Shown in pieces: positions 26,814 to 35,928 of a stretch of 64,000 nt of DNA (the first letter of the stretch is position 1; each line of letters starts with the position of its first letter). Both the position numbers and the translations under genes were made by a program. The stretch is from positions 1-64,000 of the forward strand of contig JASCOV010000006.1 of the NCBI GenBank assembly GCA_029960045.1, read 5' to 3'. This stretch comes from Flavobacteriaceae bacterium PS02293. GTDB lineage: Bacteria > Bacteroidota > Bacteroidia > Flavobacteriales > Weeksellaceae. The notes beneath the pieces are model-generated. The model was not told where the DNA came from and ran no database searches. It saw nothing but the letters and a program-made list of their open reading frames with translations.

Positions 26814-27955
26814 AAATGTTGAATTATTCTTTGTGCCATATCCTCTGTAGGATCTTTGGTTATTTTTGTATTTAGATATTCTTTGCCAAGTGTTCCCATC
26901 TCCATCCAATTATTTCTGTTGGACCAAGCTTGTTCCAATGCCAAATCTATAAAGTACGGAGTAGGTGCAGGAATCAAATAACCTGTTTTCTCATTTTGAA
27001 TTAAATTTTTGGCGTCTCCTACATCTGTGCTTATAACCATTCTCCCACAGGAGATAGCATCCAGCATTGCCAAAGATTGCCCTTCCATCCGGGATGTAAA
27101 TATGCATGCATGGTTTTGCGACCAGATTTCATCAACGCCGTCTACGTGCCCTAAGAAGTTGACCATATCTTCGATCTGGAACATTTTGCAAATTCTTTTT
27201 AAAAGTCTTTCATTTATCCCACGACCATAAATATTCAATTTTATGTTTCGGGATTTCCATTTTTCCTGACTTAGAACTTCCAATAGCAAATCTTGCCCTT
27301 TGTGGAAACAAGCTAAATTTGTAACCATTCCGAGATGGAAAAAGTCTTTGTTTCCTAAGTATTCTAGACTAGGTTTACTTAATTTATCAATGTCAAAAGG
27401 ACTATTAAAAAACTCATAATTGGATATTTTTGCTCCTATATGCATTTCTGTTTTGATTAGATTCTCTTGACACAAGAAGTAAACTTTCTTTGCATTGAGG
27501 TAACTTTCTCCTAACTTTTCTGAATGATCATCGTCAATAATTCTTAGGTCTGTCGCAAGTTGTACCAATACAAGATAAGGAATATTCCTATTTCTTAAAG
27601 ATGCAGAGATACTTAAAAACTCACCCTTTGTATGATCACCTAATGATACTACTGCCAAATTTGGTAGAAAATGATCTAAAACTTTGTTCAAATTTGTGGA
27701 GTAGTAGAAGTTATATCTGTTTTTAAGATCTGATATTATTTTTCTTATTCCCTTTTTATAGATGATCGTCTTTTTATGGATACCTATATTTTTTTTTCTA
27801 AACAGATCGAATATTTTAGGTTCTTTTTCCCAGCCTTCTACCAGACATTCGACACTATAATTCTTATTTTGAAGAAGAACTGCGATATTGGTCCACATTA
27901 CTTCACTTCCTCCGAATTGTTTATTTGTGGAAATAAATAATATTTTTTGTTTCAT
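26810..27955 (-). CDS. Glycosyltransferase family 4
   Basis: 381 residues. KILFISTNKQFGGSEVMWTNIA (GGSE loop), HLGMVTNLACFHKGQDLL at the donor-domain start, FTSRMEGQSLAMLDAISCG with VISTDVGDAKNLI near 285-310. It follows a decayed partial copy of itself (27952-28135), and its ATG overlaps that relic's stop codon as ATGA, the same junction it has with the next gene. Cytosolic retaining transferase; sugar unknown. Confidence 0.87.
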   Translation of the reverse strand: MKQKILFISTNKQFGGSEVMWTNIAVLLQNKNYSVECLVEGWEKEPKIFDLFRKKNIGIHKKTIIYKKGIRKIISDLKNRYNFYYSTNLNKVLDHFLPNLAVVSLGDHTKGEFLSISASLRNRNIPYLVLVQLATDLRIIDDDHSEKLGESYLNAKKVYFLCQENLIKTEMHIGAKISNYEFFNSPFDIDKLSKPSLEYLGNKDFFHLGMVTNLACFHKGQDLLLEVLSQEKWKSRNIKLNIYGRGINERLLKRICKMFQIEDMVNFLGHVDGVDEIWSQNHACIFTSRMEGQSLAMLDAISCGRMVISTDVGDAKNLIQNEKTGYLIPAPTPYFIDLALEQAWSNRNNWMEMGTLGKEYLNTKITKDPTEDMAQRIIQHL

Positions 27956-28135
27956 AAATGCTGAATTATTCTTTGTGCCATATCCTCAATGGAGTCTTTT
28001 GTTACTTTAGCTTTTAGATAAACTTTTGCGGGCAATTATCTTTTTTTTCTGTTTGATCTTCTATTTTTATCTAGATTGACTCTAGCGACTATTCCATTAT
28101 AAGAAATAGCATCTAAGATTGCCAAAGATTTTTAG
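27952..28135 (-). pseudogene. Relic of a duplicated GT4 gene
   Basis: Read on the minus strand, 27952-28035 encodes a tail ending in the same MAQRIIQHL-stop as the intact GT4 downstream, preceded by VTKDSIED where the intact gene has ITKDPTED. Around 28075-28135 a second block reads SLAILDAIS, matching SLAMLDAIS of the intact gene. The roughly 50 residues between these blocks and everything upstream are missing or scrambled, so this is the remains of a third paralogue. Visible directly by comparing the two copies. Confidence 0.8.
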
Positions 28136-28326
28136 CATGATATTTCTTAAACGTTACTTATATTTCAATCTGAAATATATGACAGATTTATTTTAAATTT
28201 TTTTTCTTTTCTATCCTGGCCTGAAAATCAAAAATATTTGTTTTACTCTATCTATTTTACTATTTGAAAATGGCTTTTAAAGGGCTCAAAATACTTTAAT
28301 GCGATGCTTTATTTTTGTGTTGTTTT
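28136..28326. other. AT-rich intergenic remainder
   Basis: About 190 bases between the GT4 relic and the acetyltransferase gene. Very AT-rich, with no open frame, hairpin or promoter I would defend; most likely eroded coding DNA of the relic. Confidence 0.4.
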
Positions 28327-28920
28327 TTATAAAATTGTATCAATAATCAAATTTTGCTGATTCTTTACCAGAGAGTTTGCAGGGATAGATTTGTGAATAA
28401 CACAACCGGCTCCGATGATACAGTTGTCTCCAATTTTAACTCCTTTTAGAATCGTAACGTTGCTTGCGATCCAACAGTTTTTACCAATAATTACAGGTGA
28501 TTTTGTAAATTCTTCTTTTGAATATTTTAAGACATCTTCTTTTTCAATCAGGTGATTGTGGTCGTATATTTTCACACCTTCACCAAAAATAGTGTCATCT
28601 CCTATATGTATTTTTTCCAAACAATTGACTGAGCAGTAGTTATTGAAAAAAACTCTATCGCCGATTTTTAATTCAGCTTCTGGATAGACTAAAAAGTTAC
28701 AATAATCCCTTATTATGAAATATTCACCAATAATTATCTTACCAGTGACATTTCCTTTACCTTTGAAGTTCTCTGCAGAAAGATTTGAATAAGATGGATG
28801 AATATTAATCTCTGATCTAGATGAAAACTTGGCCAAAGAAATTTTTTTATCAGCTTTGTCAGCTATTTTTATTATAGAAATAATTTTCTTGATGATAAAA
28901 TCTTTAATGCGAGATATCAT
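28327..28920 (-). CDS. Hexapeptide (LbH) O-acetyltransferase, WcaF/CatB-like
   Basis: 197 residues. Left-handed beta-helix from about 45 to 190 with GKIIIGEYFII, GDRVFFNNYCSV, GDDTIFGEGVKIYDHNHLI (catalytic His region near 120), GKNCWIASNVTILKGVKIGDNCIIGAG. Same plan as 18233-18796 and the same DHNH motif, so the locus carries two such enzymes with probably different acceptors. Ten bases after the GT2 upstream. Confidence 0.86.
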   Translation of the reverse strand: MISRIKDFIIKKIISIIKIADKADKKISLAKFSSRSEINIHPSYSNLSAENFKGKGNVTGKIIIGEYFIIRDYCNFLVYPEAELKIGDRVFFNNYCSVNCLEKIHIGDDTIFGEGVKIYDHNHLIEKEDVLKYSKEEFTKSPVIIGKNCWIASNVTILKGVKIGDNCIIGAGCVIHKSIPANSLVKNQQNLIIDTIL

Positions 28921-28931
28921 AATATGTTATT

Positions 28932-29720
28932 TTATATATAGCGAAGAAACCCCAATTTTTTCAATGCTTTAACAGCTTTGGATTTGTTGACGCTTGTTAT
29001 CTTTTTTTCATAACTATCCAAAGTATTTATAAGGCTTGTAAATTTTGAAAATTCAGCAGCTATATAATCTTTTTTTTCTTTTAGAATTATAGACCGATTT
29101 TTGGGGTCGGAACTCATGCCGTCAAATGTGTAATTAACAATAGGTTTTCTTAAAAATTTGTATTTTATGTCGAATTTACAGATAACCTTCATAAAAAAAG
29201 CCCAATCGGAACAGATTCTCATTGTCTCATCATAAAGCCCGTAGTCCAGAAATAATTTCCTTGATATCAAAGTTCCGGGATGAGGGATGGTATCAGATAA
29301 AAAATACTGGAAATCTACAACACCCGGATAAGAAACTATTTTTTGCTCTCCTGAAGGGAAAATATAATTGAGTTCAGAATATATTATTTCCGCATTACTG
29401 TCAATATTTTCAATAAGAAAAGCTAAGCTATTATCGTCTATAAAAGTATCCCCACTATTCAAAAAAACCACATAGTCTGCTTTGGAATTCAAAATTCCTT
29501 TATTCATAGCATTATATACTCCGGTATCCTTTTCACTTAAAGCAAAATCTATATTGTCTTTATATTTTTCTAAAACTTCTTTGCTCCCATCTGAAGAGTT
29601 ACCATCAATGATAATATATTCAAAATCTTTATAGCTTTGGTTTATAACGCTATTGATGGTTTGTTCCAAACCTTCTTTGTTGTTATAGTTTATACTAATA
29701 ATAGATAACTTTTTTTGCAT
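28932..29720 (-). CDS. Glycosyltransferase family 2 (WcaA-like)
   Basis: 262 residues. SIISINYNNKEGLEQTINSVINQSY, IIIDGNSSDGSKEV near 36 (the DGxSxDGT/S variant seen in colanic-acid-type WcaA enzymes), SEKDTGVYNAMNKGI near 63 and FLNSGDTF near 87. IPHPGTLISRKLF near 145 and CSDWAFFMKV near 170 are also family marks. The gene begins immediately after the gmd stop, in the colitose block, so it is the best candidate for a transferase using a GDP-deoxyhexose; that is inference. Confidence 0.86.
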   Translation of the reverse strand: MQKKLSIISINYNNKEGLEQTINSVINQSYKDFEYIIIDGNSSDGSKEVLEKYKDNIDFALSEKDTGVYNAMNKGILNSKADYVVFLNSGDTFIDDNSLAFLIENIDSNAEIIYSELNYIFPSGEQKIVSYPGVVDFQYFLSDTIPHPGTLISRKLFLDYGLYDETMRICSDWAFFMKVICKFDIKYKFLRKPIVNYTFDGMSSDPKNRSIILKEKKDYIAAEFSKFTSLINTLDSYEKKITSVNKSKAVKALKKLGFLRYI

Positions 29721-30779
29721 CTATGCTAATTTTAGGTCACTTTCCATCATCTCTTTAACAAGCATTTGTAGGTCATATTTCGGGATCCAGTCAAGTTTTG
29801 TGTTTGCTTTGGCTGGATTCCCAATTAGAAGATCTACTTCTGTGGGACGGAAATATTCGGGATCTACTTTCAAGACGGTTTTTCCTAATTCGATTTGATA
29901 ATCAGGATGATTGCATTTAAGAATTTTGGCAATTTCATTTTCATTTTCTCCCTCAAATTCTATTTCGATTCCTGCTTCTGCGAAAGCCATTTTCACAAAA
30001 TCGCGTACATAAGTTGTTTTTCCGGTAGCAATAACAAAATCTTCAGGTTGATCTAGTTGTAGCATCTTCCACATTGCTTCCACATAATCTTTTGCATGTC
30101 CCCAGTCTCTCTGCGCATTTAGATTTCCCATGTATAGGATGTCTTGTTTTCCTTTTGCAATTTTGGCAACAGCCATCGTGATTTTTCTTGTCACAAATGT
30201 TTCTCCTCTTCGGGGAGATTCGTGGTTGAAAAGTATTCCATTGCAAGCATACATCCCATATGCTTCACGGTAATTTTTCGTAATCCAAAATCCATAGATT
30301 TTGGCAACTCCGTACGGCGAACGAGGATAAAAAGGTGTAGTTTCTGACTGAGGTACTTCTTGTACCAGGCCATAGAGCTCTGATGTAGAGGCCTGATATA
30401 TTTTGGTTTTATTAGTCAACCCGAGAATTCTCACGGCTTCCAAAATTCTTAGAGTTCCAATACCATCTACATTAGCAACATATTCGGGAGAGTCAAAACT
30501 TACTTTGACGTGTGACATTGCTCCCAGATTATAGATCTCATCTGGCTGAACTTCTTGTATGATTCGGATAACATTTGTAGAGTCGGTAAGATCACCATAA
30601 TGCAATCTGAATTTTACATTATCTTCGTGAATATCATGAAATAAATGATCAACTCGTTGTGTATTGAAAGAGGAAGATCTTCTCTTGATACCATGAACTT
30701 CATAGCCTTTCTCCAAAAGGAGTTCAGCTAAATAAGAACCATCTTGGCCTGTTACGCCTGTAATTAATGCTTTTTTCAT
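29721..30779 (-). CDS. gmd: GDP-mannose 4,6-dehydratase
   Basis: 352 residues. [19 protein letters not shown] at the start (the GxTGQDGxYLA NADP loop of Gmd), [14 protein letters not shown] near 34, the catalytic Ser-Glu-x-Tyr region near 131 with [15 protein letters not shown] (YxxxK), and [16 protein letters not shown] near 183. It makes GDP-4-keto-6-deoxymannose in the cytosol. The next two genes upstream, in one coupled run, are those needed to turn this into GDP-L-colitose. Confidence 0.96.
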   Translation of the reverse strand: MKKALITGVTGQDGSYLAELLLEKGYEVHGIKRRSSSFNTQRVDHLFHDIHEDNVKFRLHYGDLTDSTNVIRIIQEVQPDEIYNLGAMSHVKVSFDSPEYVANVDGIGTLRILEAVRILGLTNKTKIYQASTSELYGLVQEVPQSETTPFYPRSPYGVAKIYGFWITKNYREAYGMYACNGILFNHESPRRGETFVTRKITMAVAKIAKGKQDILYMGNLNAQRDWGHAKDYVEAMWKMLQLDQPEDFVIATGKTTYVRDFVKMAFAEAGIEIEFEGENENEIAKILKCNHPDYQIELGKTVLKVDPEYFRPTEVDLLIGNPAKANTKLDWIPKYDLQMLVKEMMESDLKLA

Positions 30780-30782
30780 TTG

Positions 30783-31961
30783 TTATTTTTTTATACAGTT
30801 CTCAATGATTTGCAAATCATCTTCTGTAAGTTCAGGGTAATTCCCACAATAAAATCCAGATGAATGCATCTTATCTGCTCCAGGCATTTCAAAAAACTGT
30901 TTTGCATATTTATGATAAAATGGTTGTTTTTCCATATTACCAGCAATCATTGGCCTGATTTCTATCCCTGCATTGATGAATTTATCCAAATAATAAGCTC
31001 TTAACTCTGGCGTTTGCAAAACAAACGGAAAAGCAAATGTAGAAAGTTTGTCGATATGCGAATGTTCTAAGGTGACAAAATCAGGGTTGCTTTTAACAGC
31101 TTTTTCGATTCTTAAATAGTTTTGTTCTCGGACATTGATGTTTTCTTCTAAAAACTGCATTTGATATTGCCCAAGAAACCCCGTTATTTCTGTAGGCCTC
31201 ATATTGAAACCTAAATCGTAGAACGTATATTTTGCCTGAAATTCTGAGGCTATATTATGATTCTGTCTCCATTTTTGTTGTTGCTCAGGAGATAGGTTTC
31301 TATCCCATCCATTTGCTCTAACAATTCTAAGCATTTCTGCTAACTCTTCATTTGATGTACAAATCATACCTCCTTCAATTGTTGACATATGATGAGCTAC
31401 GAAGAAAGAAAATGTAGATCCTATTCCAAAGTTACCCGCTTTTCCTGAAGGGAGTTTTGTGCCCAAAGATTCACAGTTATCTTCGATTAAGATAATATCT
31501 CTTTCTTTACAAATTTCTTGAATCTTTTGTATATCACCAGTAAATCCTAATATGTTGGTTAAGAATAATGCTTTTAAATCACAGTTTTCTAGACGTTCCA
31601 ATAAATGATACGACATGGTATTCAATGTAGAGGGTTCACAGTCTATGGCAATTGGTTCAAAGCCTAGTTGTATGATAGGCATTGTATTCGTTGACCAAGT
31701 AAGGGCAGAAAACCCGATTTTGTCACCATCCTTCAGTTTTCCAAGATTTTTAAGAGCCTGTAACAAAGCTAAGTTAGCACTACCCCCGCTATTAAACAGG
31801 ATAGCATCATTAGAGTTTTGATATTCTGCAAATTTTGTCTCAAATGCAAAACATTCCTTATTCATACTTAGGATGTCTGCATTCATAATGAAATCTGCTA
31901 AGGCCTTTTTTGTTTCTTGTTCATGCAAAAAAGCATGTTTCATTAAAGGTATTTTTATCAT
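30783..31961 (-). CDS. colD: GDP-4-keto-6-deoxymannose 3-dehydratase, ColD-like
   Basis: 392 residues of the DegT/DnrJ/EryC1/StrS aminotransferase fold. The segment STFSFFVAHHMSTIEGGM, near residue 185, has His where true aminotransferases carry the PLP-binding Lys. This replacement is the hallmark of ColD, which removes the C3 hydroxyl using PMP; RfbH-type CDP enzymes share it but have iron-sulphur partners not seen here. NGWDRNLS and FNMRPTEITGFLGQ are conserved in the group. Its ATG overlaps the colC-like stop (ATGA). Substrate assignment rests on neighbouring gmd and fcl-like genes. Confidence 0.85.
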   Translation of the reverse strand: MIKIPLMKHAFLHEQETKKALADFIMNADILSMNKECFAFETKFAEYQNSNDAILFNSGGSANLALLQALKNLGKLKDGDKIGFSALTWSTNTMPIIQLGFEPIAIDCEPSTLNTMSYHLLERLENCDLKALFLTNILGFTGDIQKIQEICKERDIILIEDNCESLGTKLPSGKAGNFGIGSTFSFFVAHHMSTIEGGMICTSNEELAEMLRIVRANGWDRNLSPEQQQKWRQNHNIASEFQAKYTFYDLGFNMRPTEITGFLGQYQMQFLEENINVREQNYLRIEKAVKSNPDFVTLEHSHIDKLSTFAFPFVLQTPELRAYYLDKFINAGIEIRPMIAGNMEKQPFYHKYAKQFFEMPGADKMHSSGFYCGNYPELTEDDLQIIENCIKK

Positions 31962-32887
31962 ATTGTGGATTTATAATTTTTAATTACTTCGTCTATGCCT
32001 TCAGAAAATTTGATTTTGGGATTGTAACCCGCTGCTTTCATTTTTGTAACATCCATACATTTTTGCAGCATACCATTCGGCTTGGTGCTGTCCCATAATA
32101 TTTCCCCAGTGTATCCTACTTTTTCCTTTATTAGTTGCGCAAGATCAAATATACTTATGTCTTCACCAGTTCCGATGTTAATGAAATTCAGATTATTATA
32201 ATTTTCAAAAAAATAAATAATGGCGTCTACCAGATCATCTACATGCAAAAATTCTCGTCTGGCAATACCTGTTCCCCATAACTCTATGCTCTCCGCATTA
32301 CTATTTTTGGCATCAACAAATCGTTTTACCAGAGAGGACAAAACATGGGCATGATTAAGGTCAAAACTATCATTTGGCCCATACAAATTGGATGGCATTA
32401 GGCTTACACTGTTGAATCCGAATTGGGCGTGATAGGCTTCTAATAATTTTATACCAGTGATTTTTCCGATTGCATAACCTTCATTGGTAGGTTCTAACTT
32501 GCCTGTAAGCAAATAGTCTTCCTTCATTGGTTGTGGACTTTCTTTGGGATAGATACATGAACTCCCTAAGAATAAGAATTTTTCCACACCATTTACATAA
32601 GAAGAATTGATTACATTGGATTGAATCATCAGATTATCATAAAGAAAAATGGCAGGATTCTCAATATTAGCTTTAATACCGCCTACTTTTGCTGCAATAT
32701 GGATTACATAATCCGGCTTGTTTTGTGAGAAAAAAAGATCAACGTCCTGTTGGTTTCTTAGATCCAGATCTTTACTTGATGCTGTTATAATGTTTTTATA
32801 CCCTTTTTTTTCCAATTGGGACATAACTTTTTCTCCAACCATACCCTTATGACCGGTGAGAAAAATTTTTTTTGATTTGTCAACCAT
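31958..32887 (-). CDS. GDP-L-colitose synthase (ColC) or GDP-L-fucose synthase (Fcl)
   Basis: 309 residues, the usual Fcl/ColC length. FLTGHKGMVGEKVMSQL (NADP loop), AAKVGGI near 66, SSCIYPKESPQPMKE near 108, and EGYAIGKITGIKLLEAY with the catalytic Tyr/Lys near 137. Fcl and ColC are homologous epimerase-reductases that cannot be told apart by these motifs; the ColD-like gene next door favours colitose. It abuts wzt with a one-base overlap. Confidence 0.85.
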   Translation of the reverse strand: MVDKSKKIFLTGHKGMVGEKVMSQLEKKGYKNIITASSKDLDLRNQQDVDLFFSQNKPDYVIHIAAKVGGIKANIENPAIFLYDNLMIQSNVINSSYVNGVEKFLFLGSSCIYPKESPQPMKEDYLLTGKLEPTNEGYAIGKITGIKLLEAYHAQFGFNSVSLMPSNLYGPNDSFDLNHAHVLSSLVKRFVDAKNSNAESIELWGTGIARREFLHVDDLVDAIIYFFENYNNLNFINIGTGEDISIFDLAQLIKEKVGYTGEILWDSTKPNGMLQKCMDVTKMKAAGYNPKIKFSEGIDEVIKNYKSTI

Positions 32888-34179
32888 TATAATTCTTTAT
32901 ATCGTAAAACGGGCGCTATTACACCAGGTCTTTTTTCTAGCCAAAATTCAGAATCGCTTAAACCGCCTTGTATTGTAAGATTAATAACAGGTGGATTAAT
33001 TTCCGGATCTGTTATCCAATATTTATAATGGATACTACTTATCAAAACTACTTTATATTCACCTTGGTTTAATACTCTTGATGGGATTGAAACTAAAATT
33101 GAGTTTTTACCCTTTTTTAGTTTTGGCCATACACTTTCATGAGAATCTTTATGGAATGACCAAAACATAAGTTCGTCCATGATGTTGAAAACTGCTATCC
33201 CGTAAGTCAACTTATCATGAAGCTCATCAGCCTGGAACTCAATATATACTTGAATGTCTTTATCGTTTTGAGTAAACCCTATCAAAGGAGACAAATCGTT
33301 ATTTACTAAACCGAATTTTAATGGTTTGAAATATGGACTTTCTAGTACAGTGAATTTTTCAAAACTTTCAAGATAATAATCCTGTTTTTCTTCACCTTTT
33401 AGATAGGCATTGAGTGTATTATCAACTGTTGAATGAATTTTAAGAAGACCATGTTCTAATAAAAGTCCAGAATTGCATAGTTGTTTTACAGCGCTTAGAT
33501 TGTGGCTTACAAAAAGCACTGTTCTGCCTTCTCCTTTGGAAACATCTCCCATTTTGCCAAGACATTTCTTTTGGAACTCTGCATCACCAACTGCTAAAAC
33601 TTCGTCAACGATTAAAATCTCCGATTCTAAGTGTGCGGCAACTGCAAATGCTAAACGGACATACATTCCAGAGGAATATCTTTTTACAGGGGTATCTATA
33701 TATTTTTCAACCCCTGAAAAATCCACAATCTCATCAAATTTTCTTGTGATTTCTTTTCTAGTCATTCCGAGAATTGCACCATTAAGAAAAATGTTTTCTC
33801 TACCAGTCATTTCTGGATGGAAACCAGTTCCAACTTCTAACAAGGATGCAATTCTTCCCTTGGTATGAATTTTTCCAGTTGTAGGTTTTGTAACTTTACT
33901 TAATAGCTTTAGAAGGGTAGATTTGCCTGCTCCATTTCTTCCGATGATTCCTACGGCGTCTCCTTGGTTTATCTCAAAATTAATATTTTGCAATGACCAA
34001 ACATAGTCACTATTGCCTTTCTGTGTTCTGTCGTTAGATTCTCCGATTTTCAAGTAAGGATCTTCTTTCCCACGGATCTGATGCCAAAAACGATTCAGAT
34101 CATGAGATATTGTGCCTGTCCCCACTTGTCCCAAACGGTATTGTTTTGAAATATTTTCTGCTTTTAGTGCTAATCCCAT
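32887..34179 (-). CDS. wzt: ABC transporter ATP-binding protein of polysaccharide export, Wzt
   Basis: 430 residues. Nucleotide-binding domain in the first ~245: Walker A GIIGRNGAGKSTLLK near 80, signature YSSGMYVRLAF near 167, Walker B ILIVDEVLAVGDAEF near 189, H-loop in LFVSHN. The C-terminal ~170 residues form a beta-rich domain like the carbohydrate-binding domain of Wzt proteins that read the chain-end signal in O8/O9a-type O antigens. Partner of the Wzm permease 13 bases upstream. It drives export of the finished undecaprenyl-linked glycan across the inner membrane. Confidence 0.94.
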   Translation of the reverse strand: MGLALKAENISKQYRLGQVGTGTISHDLNRFWHQIRGKEDPYLKIGESNDRTQKGNSDYVWSLQNINFEINQGDAVGIIGRNGAGKSTLLKLLSKVTKPTTGKIHTKGRIASLLEVGTGFHPEMTGRENIFLNGAILGMTRKEITRKFDEIVDFSGVEKYIDTPVKRYSSGMYVRLAFAVAAHLESEILIVDEVLAVGDAEFQKKCLGKMGDVSKGEGRTVLFVSHNLSAVKQLCNSGLLLEHGLLKIHSTVDNTLNAYLKGEEKQDYYLESFEKFTVLESPYFKPLKFGLVNNDLSPLIGFTQNDKDIQVYIEFQADELHDKLTYGIAVFNIMDELMFWSFHKDSHESVWPKLKKGKNSILVSIPSRVLNQGEYKVVLISSIHYKYWITDPEINPPVINLTIQGGLSDSEFWLEKRPGVIAPVLRYKEL

Positions 34180-34192
34180 GTTTTCAATTTAA

Positions 34193-35044
34193 TTATACAG
34201 TATCCATAAAACTTTTTTCTACTTTATTGAAAACTACTGTTCCAATTACCAATAAAATAGAGATAATAATACAACTCAAAAGAAGCATTATAGGATTAAA
34301 ATCGCCTACACCCAACCATCCATATTTGAAACATTCAAAAATTCCTGTCAATGGGTTATAATATGCAATTGTTTTAAAAATTCCTTTCAAACTGGAAGTT
34401 GGATAGATGACTGGAGTAGCATACATATACAAACTAATCCCAAAAGTAAGGAGCATTTGTATATCGCGATATTTAGTTGTCATTGATGAAAAGATCATAC
34501 CTACACCTAACGCGAACATTGCCATTAAAACAATTAAAAAAGGAGTCATAAAGATCCACCAATTAGGTTGTACCTCGCCTCTGTATAGATAGTAAAAAAA
34601 TACAGCTAAAAATAATATCATTTGTACACCAAATCTCATTAGATTAGATAATACAATTGAGATGGGCATTACCAATCTAGGAAAATAAACTTTTCCAAAA
34701 ATGCCAGCATTAGAGGTAAAAACGCTGGATGTAGCTGTAAGACATGAAGAAAAATAATTCCATAATGTTATCCCTGCAAGATAGAATAGGATTTTCGGAG
34801 CACCATCTGTAGATAATTTGGCAATATTTCCAAAAATAACAATATAAACGATTGTGGTAAATATCGGATTGATAAAAAACCAGATAGGTCCCAAGATAGT
34901 TTGTTTGAAACTGGAAACAAAATCCCGTTTTACAAACATATAAACCAAATCCTTGTAGCGCCAAACTTCCTTAAGATTGAGATCAAAAAGAGAATGGTTG
35001 GAACCTATGGTTTCTGTCCAGTGTTGATTTTGAGAATCACTCAT
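34193..35044 (-). CDS. wzm: ABC transporter permease of polysaccharide export, Wzm
   Basis: 283 residues, ABC-2 type. An amphipathic N-terminus with LKEVWRYKDLVYMFVKRDFVSSFKQTILGP near 24-53 is the family signature, followed by about six membrane helices, with a typical YATPVIYP near 207 and the conserved N-P-L-T-G-I-F-E near 238. Forms the channel with Wzt. Its presence with Wzt and the absence of Wzx point to the ABC-dependent route. Confidence 0.94.
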   Translation of the reverse strand: MSDSQNQHWTETIGSNHSLFDLNLKEVWRYKDLVYMFVKRDFVSSFKQTILGPIWFFINPIFTTIVYIVIFGNIAKLSTDGAPKILFYLAGITLWNYFSSCLTATSSVFTSNAGIFGKVYFPRLVMPISIVLSNLMRFGVQMILFLAVFFYYLYRGEVQPNWWIFMTPFLIVLMAMFALGVGMIFSSMTTKYRDIQMLLTFGISLYMYATPVIYPTSSLKGIFKTIAYYNPLTGIFECFKYGWLGVGDFNPIMLLLSCIIISILLVIGTVVFNKVEKSFMDTV

Positions 35045-35064
35045 TTGTGTTTGTGTTGTTTAAA

Positions 35065-35925
35065 TTATTTAATAAGACCTTTTAGATATTCTCCGTATCC
35101 GCTTTTGCCATATTTTGCTGCAGTTTCAAGAAGCTTTTCTTCATTAATGAATCCATTTCTGAAAGCAATTTCCTCGATGCAGCCAATTTTGAAGCCTTGT
35201 CTTTTTTCAATCACGCTTACAAATTCTGAAGCATCCTGAAGAGAATCAAAAGTTCCGGTATCCAACCAGGCCGTTCCCCTGTCAAGGACACCAACTTCCA
35301 ATTTACCTTTGCTTAGATAAACATTGTTGATATCAGTGATTTCAAGCTCGCCTCTTGGGGACGGTTGTATGTTTTTAGCAATTTCAACTACTTCATTATC
35401 ATAAAAATAAAGTCCGGGAACTGCATAGTTAGATTTTGGTTCAGTCGGTTTTTCCTCAATAGAAAGTGCTTTGAAATCTTGGTCAAATTCCACAACACCA
35501 TATCTTTCCGGATCTGCAACATGATAAGCGAAAACAACTCCGCCGTCTGGATTGGTTTTATTCTTCAGTAAAGTTCCCATTTCGGAACCATAAAAAATAT
35601 TATCTCCCAAAACCAAAGCTGCAGAATCATCACCGATGAATTTATCACCAAGAATAAATGCCTGCGCTAATCCATCCGGATTTGGCTGAACAACATATTC
35701 TATATTACAACCCAGTTGAGACCCATCACCCAAAAGCTTGATAAATCCCGCTTGATCGTGAGGGGTCGTAATGATCAAAATATCTTTAATACCAGCAAGC
35801 AACAATGTTGAAAGCGGATAATAAATCATTGGTTTGTCATAGACTGGCATCAATTGCTTGCTAACAGCAATTGTCAATGGAAACAGTCTGGTTCCGGATC
35901 CACCGGCTAATATAATTCCTTTCAT
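35065..35925 (-). CDS. rmlA: Glucose-1-phosphate thymidylyltransferase RmlA
   Basis: 286 residues. [16 protein letters not shown] at the N-terminus (nucleotide loop), [28 protein letters not shown] near 103 and [15 protein letters not shown] near 185 are standard RmlA marks. Makes dTDP-glucose from dTTP and glucose-1-phosphate. rmlB is one gene away, separated by the membrane-protein gene; rmlC and rmlD are not in the window. Confidence 0.95.
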   Translation of the reverse strand: MKGIILAGGSGTRLFPLTIAVSKQLMPVYDKPMIYYPLSTLLLAGIKDILIITTPHDQAGFIKLLGDGSQLGCNIEYVVQPNPDGLAQAFILGDKFIGDDSAALVLGDNIFYGSEMGTLLKNKTNPDGGVVFAYHVADPERYGVVEFDQDFKALSIEEKPTEPKSNYAVPGLYFYDNEVVEIAKNIQPSPRGELEITDINNVYLSKGKLEVGVLDRGTAWLDTGTFDSLQDASEFVSVIEKRQGFKIGCIEEIAFRNGFINEEKLLETAAKYGKSGYGEYLKGLIK

Positions 35926-35928
35926 GGA

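Noticed and set aside
26814..26909. 32-codon N-terminal extension of the GT4 gene at 25671
   Set aside because: It lies in the coding DNA of the preceding gene, and the ATG at 26813 makes the usual ATGA overlap and starts with the conserved GT4 opening.
30043..30373. Short open frames on both strands inside gmd
   Set aside because: All overlap the strongly conserved Gmd frame and show no family match.
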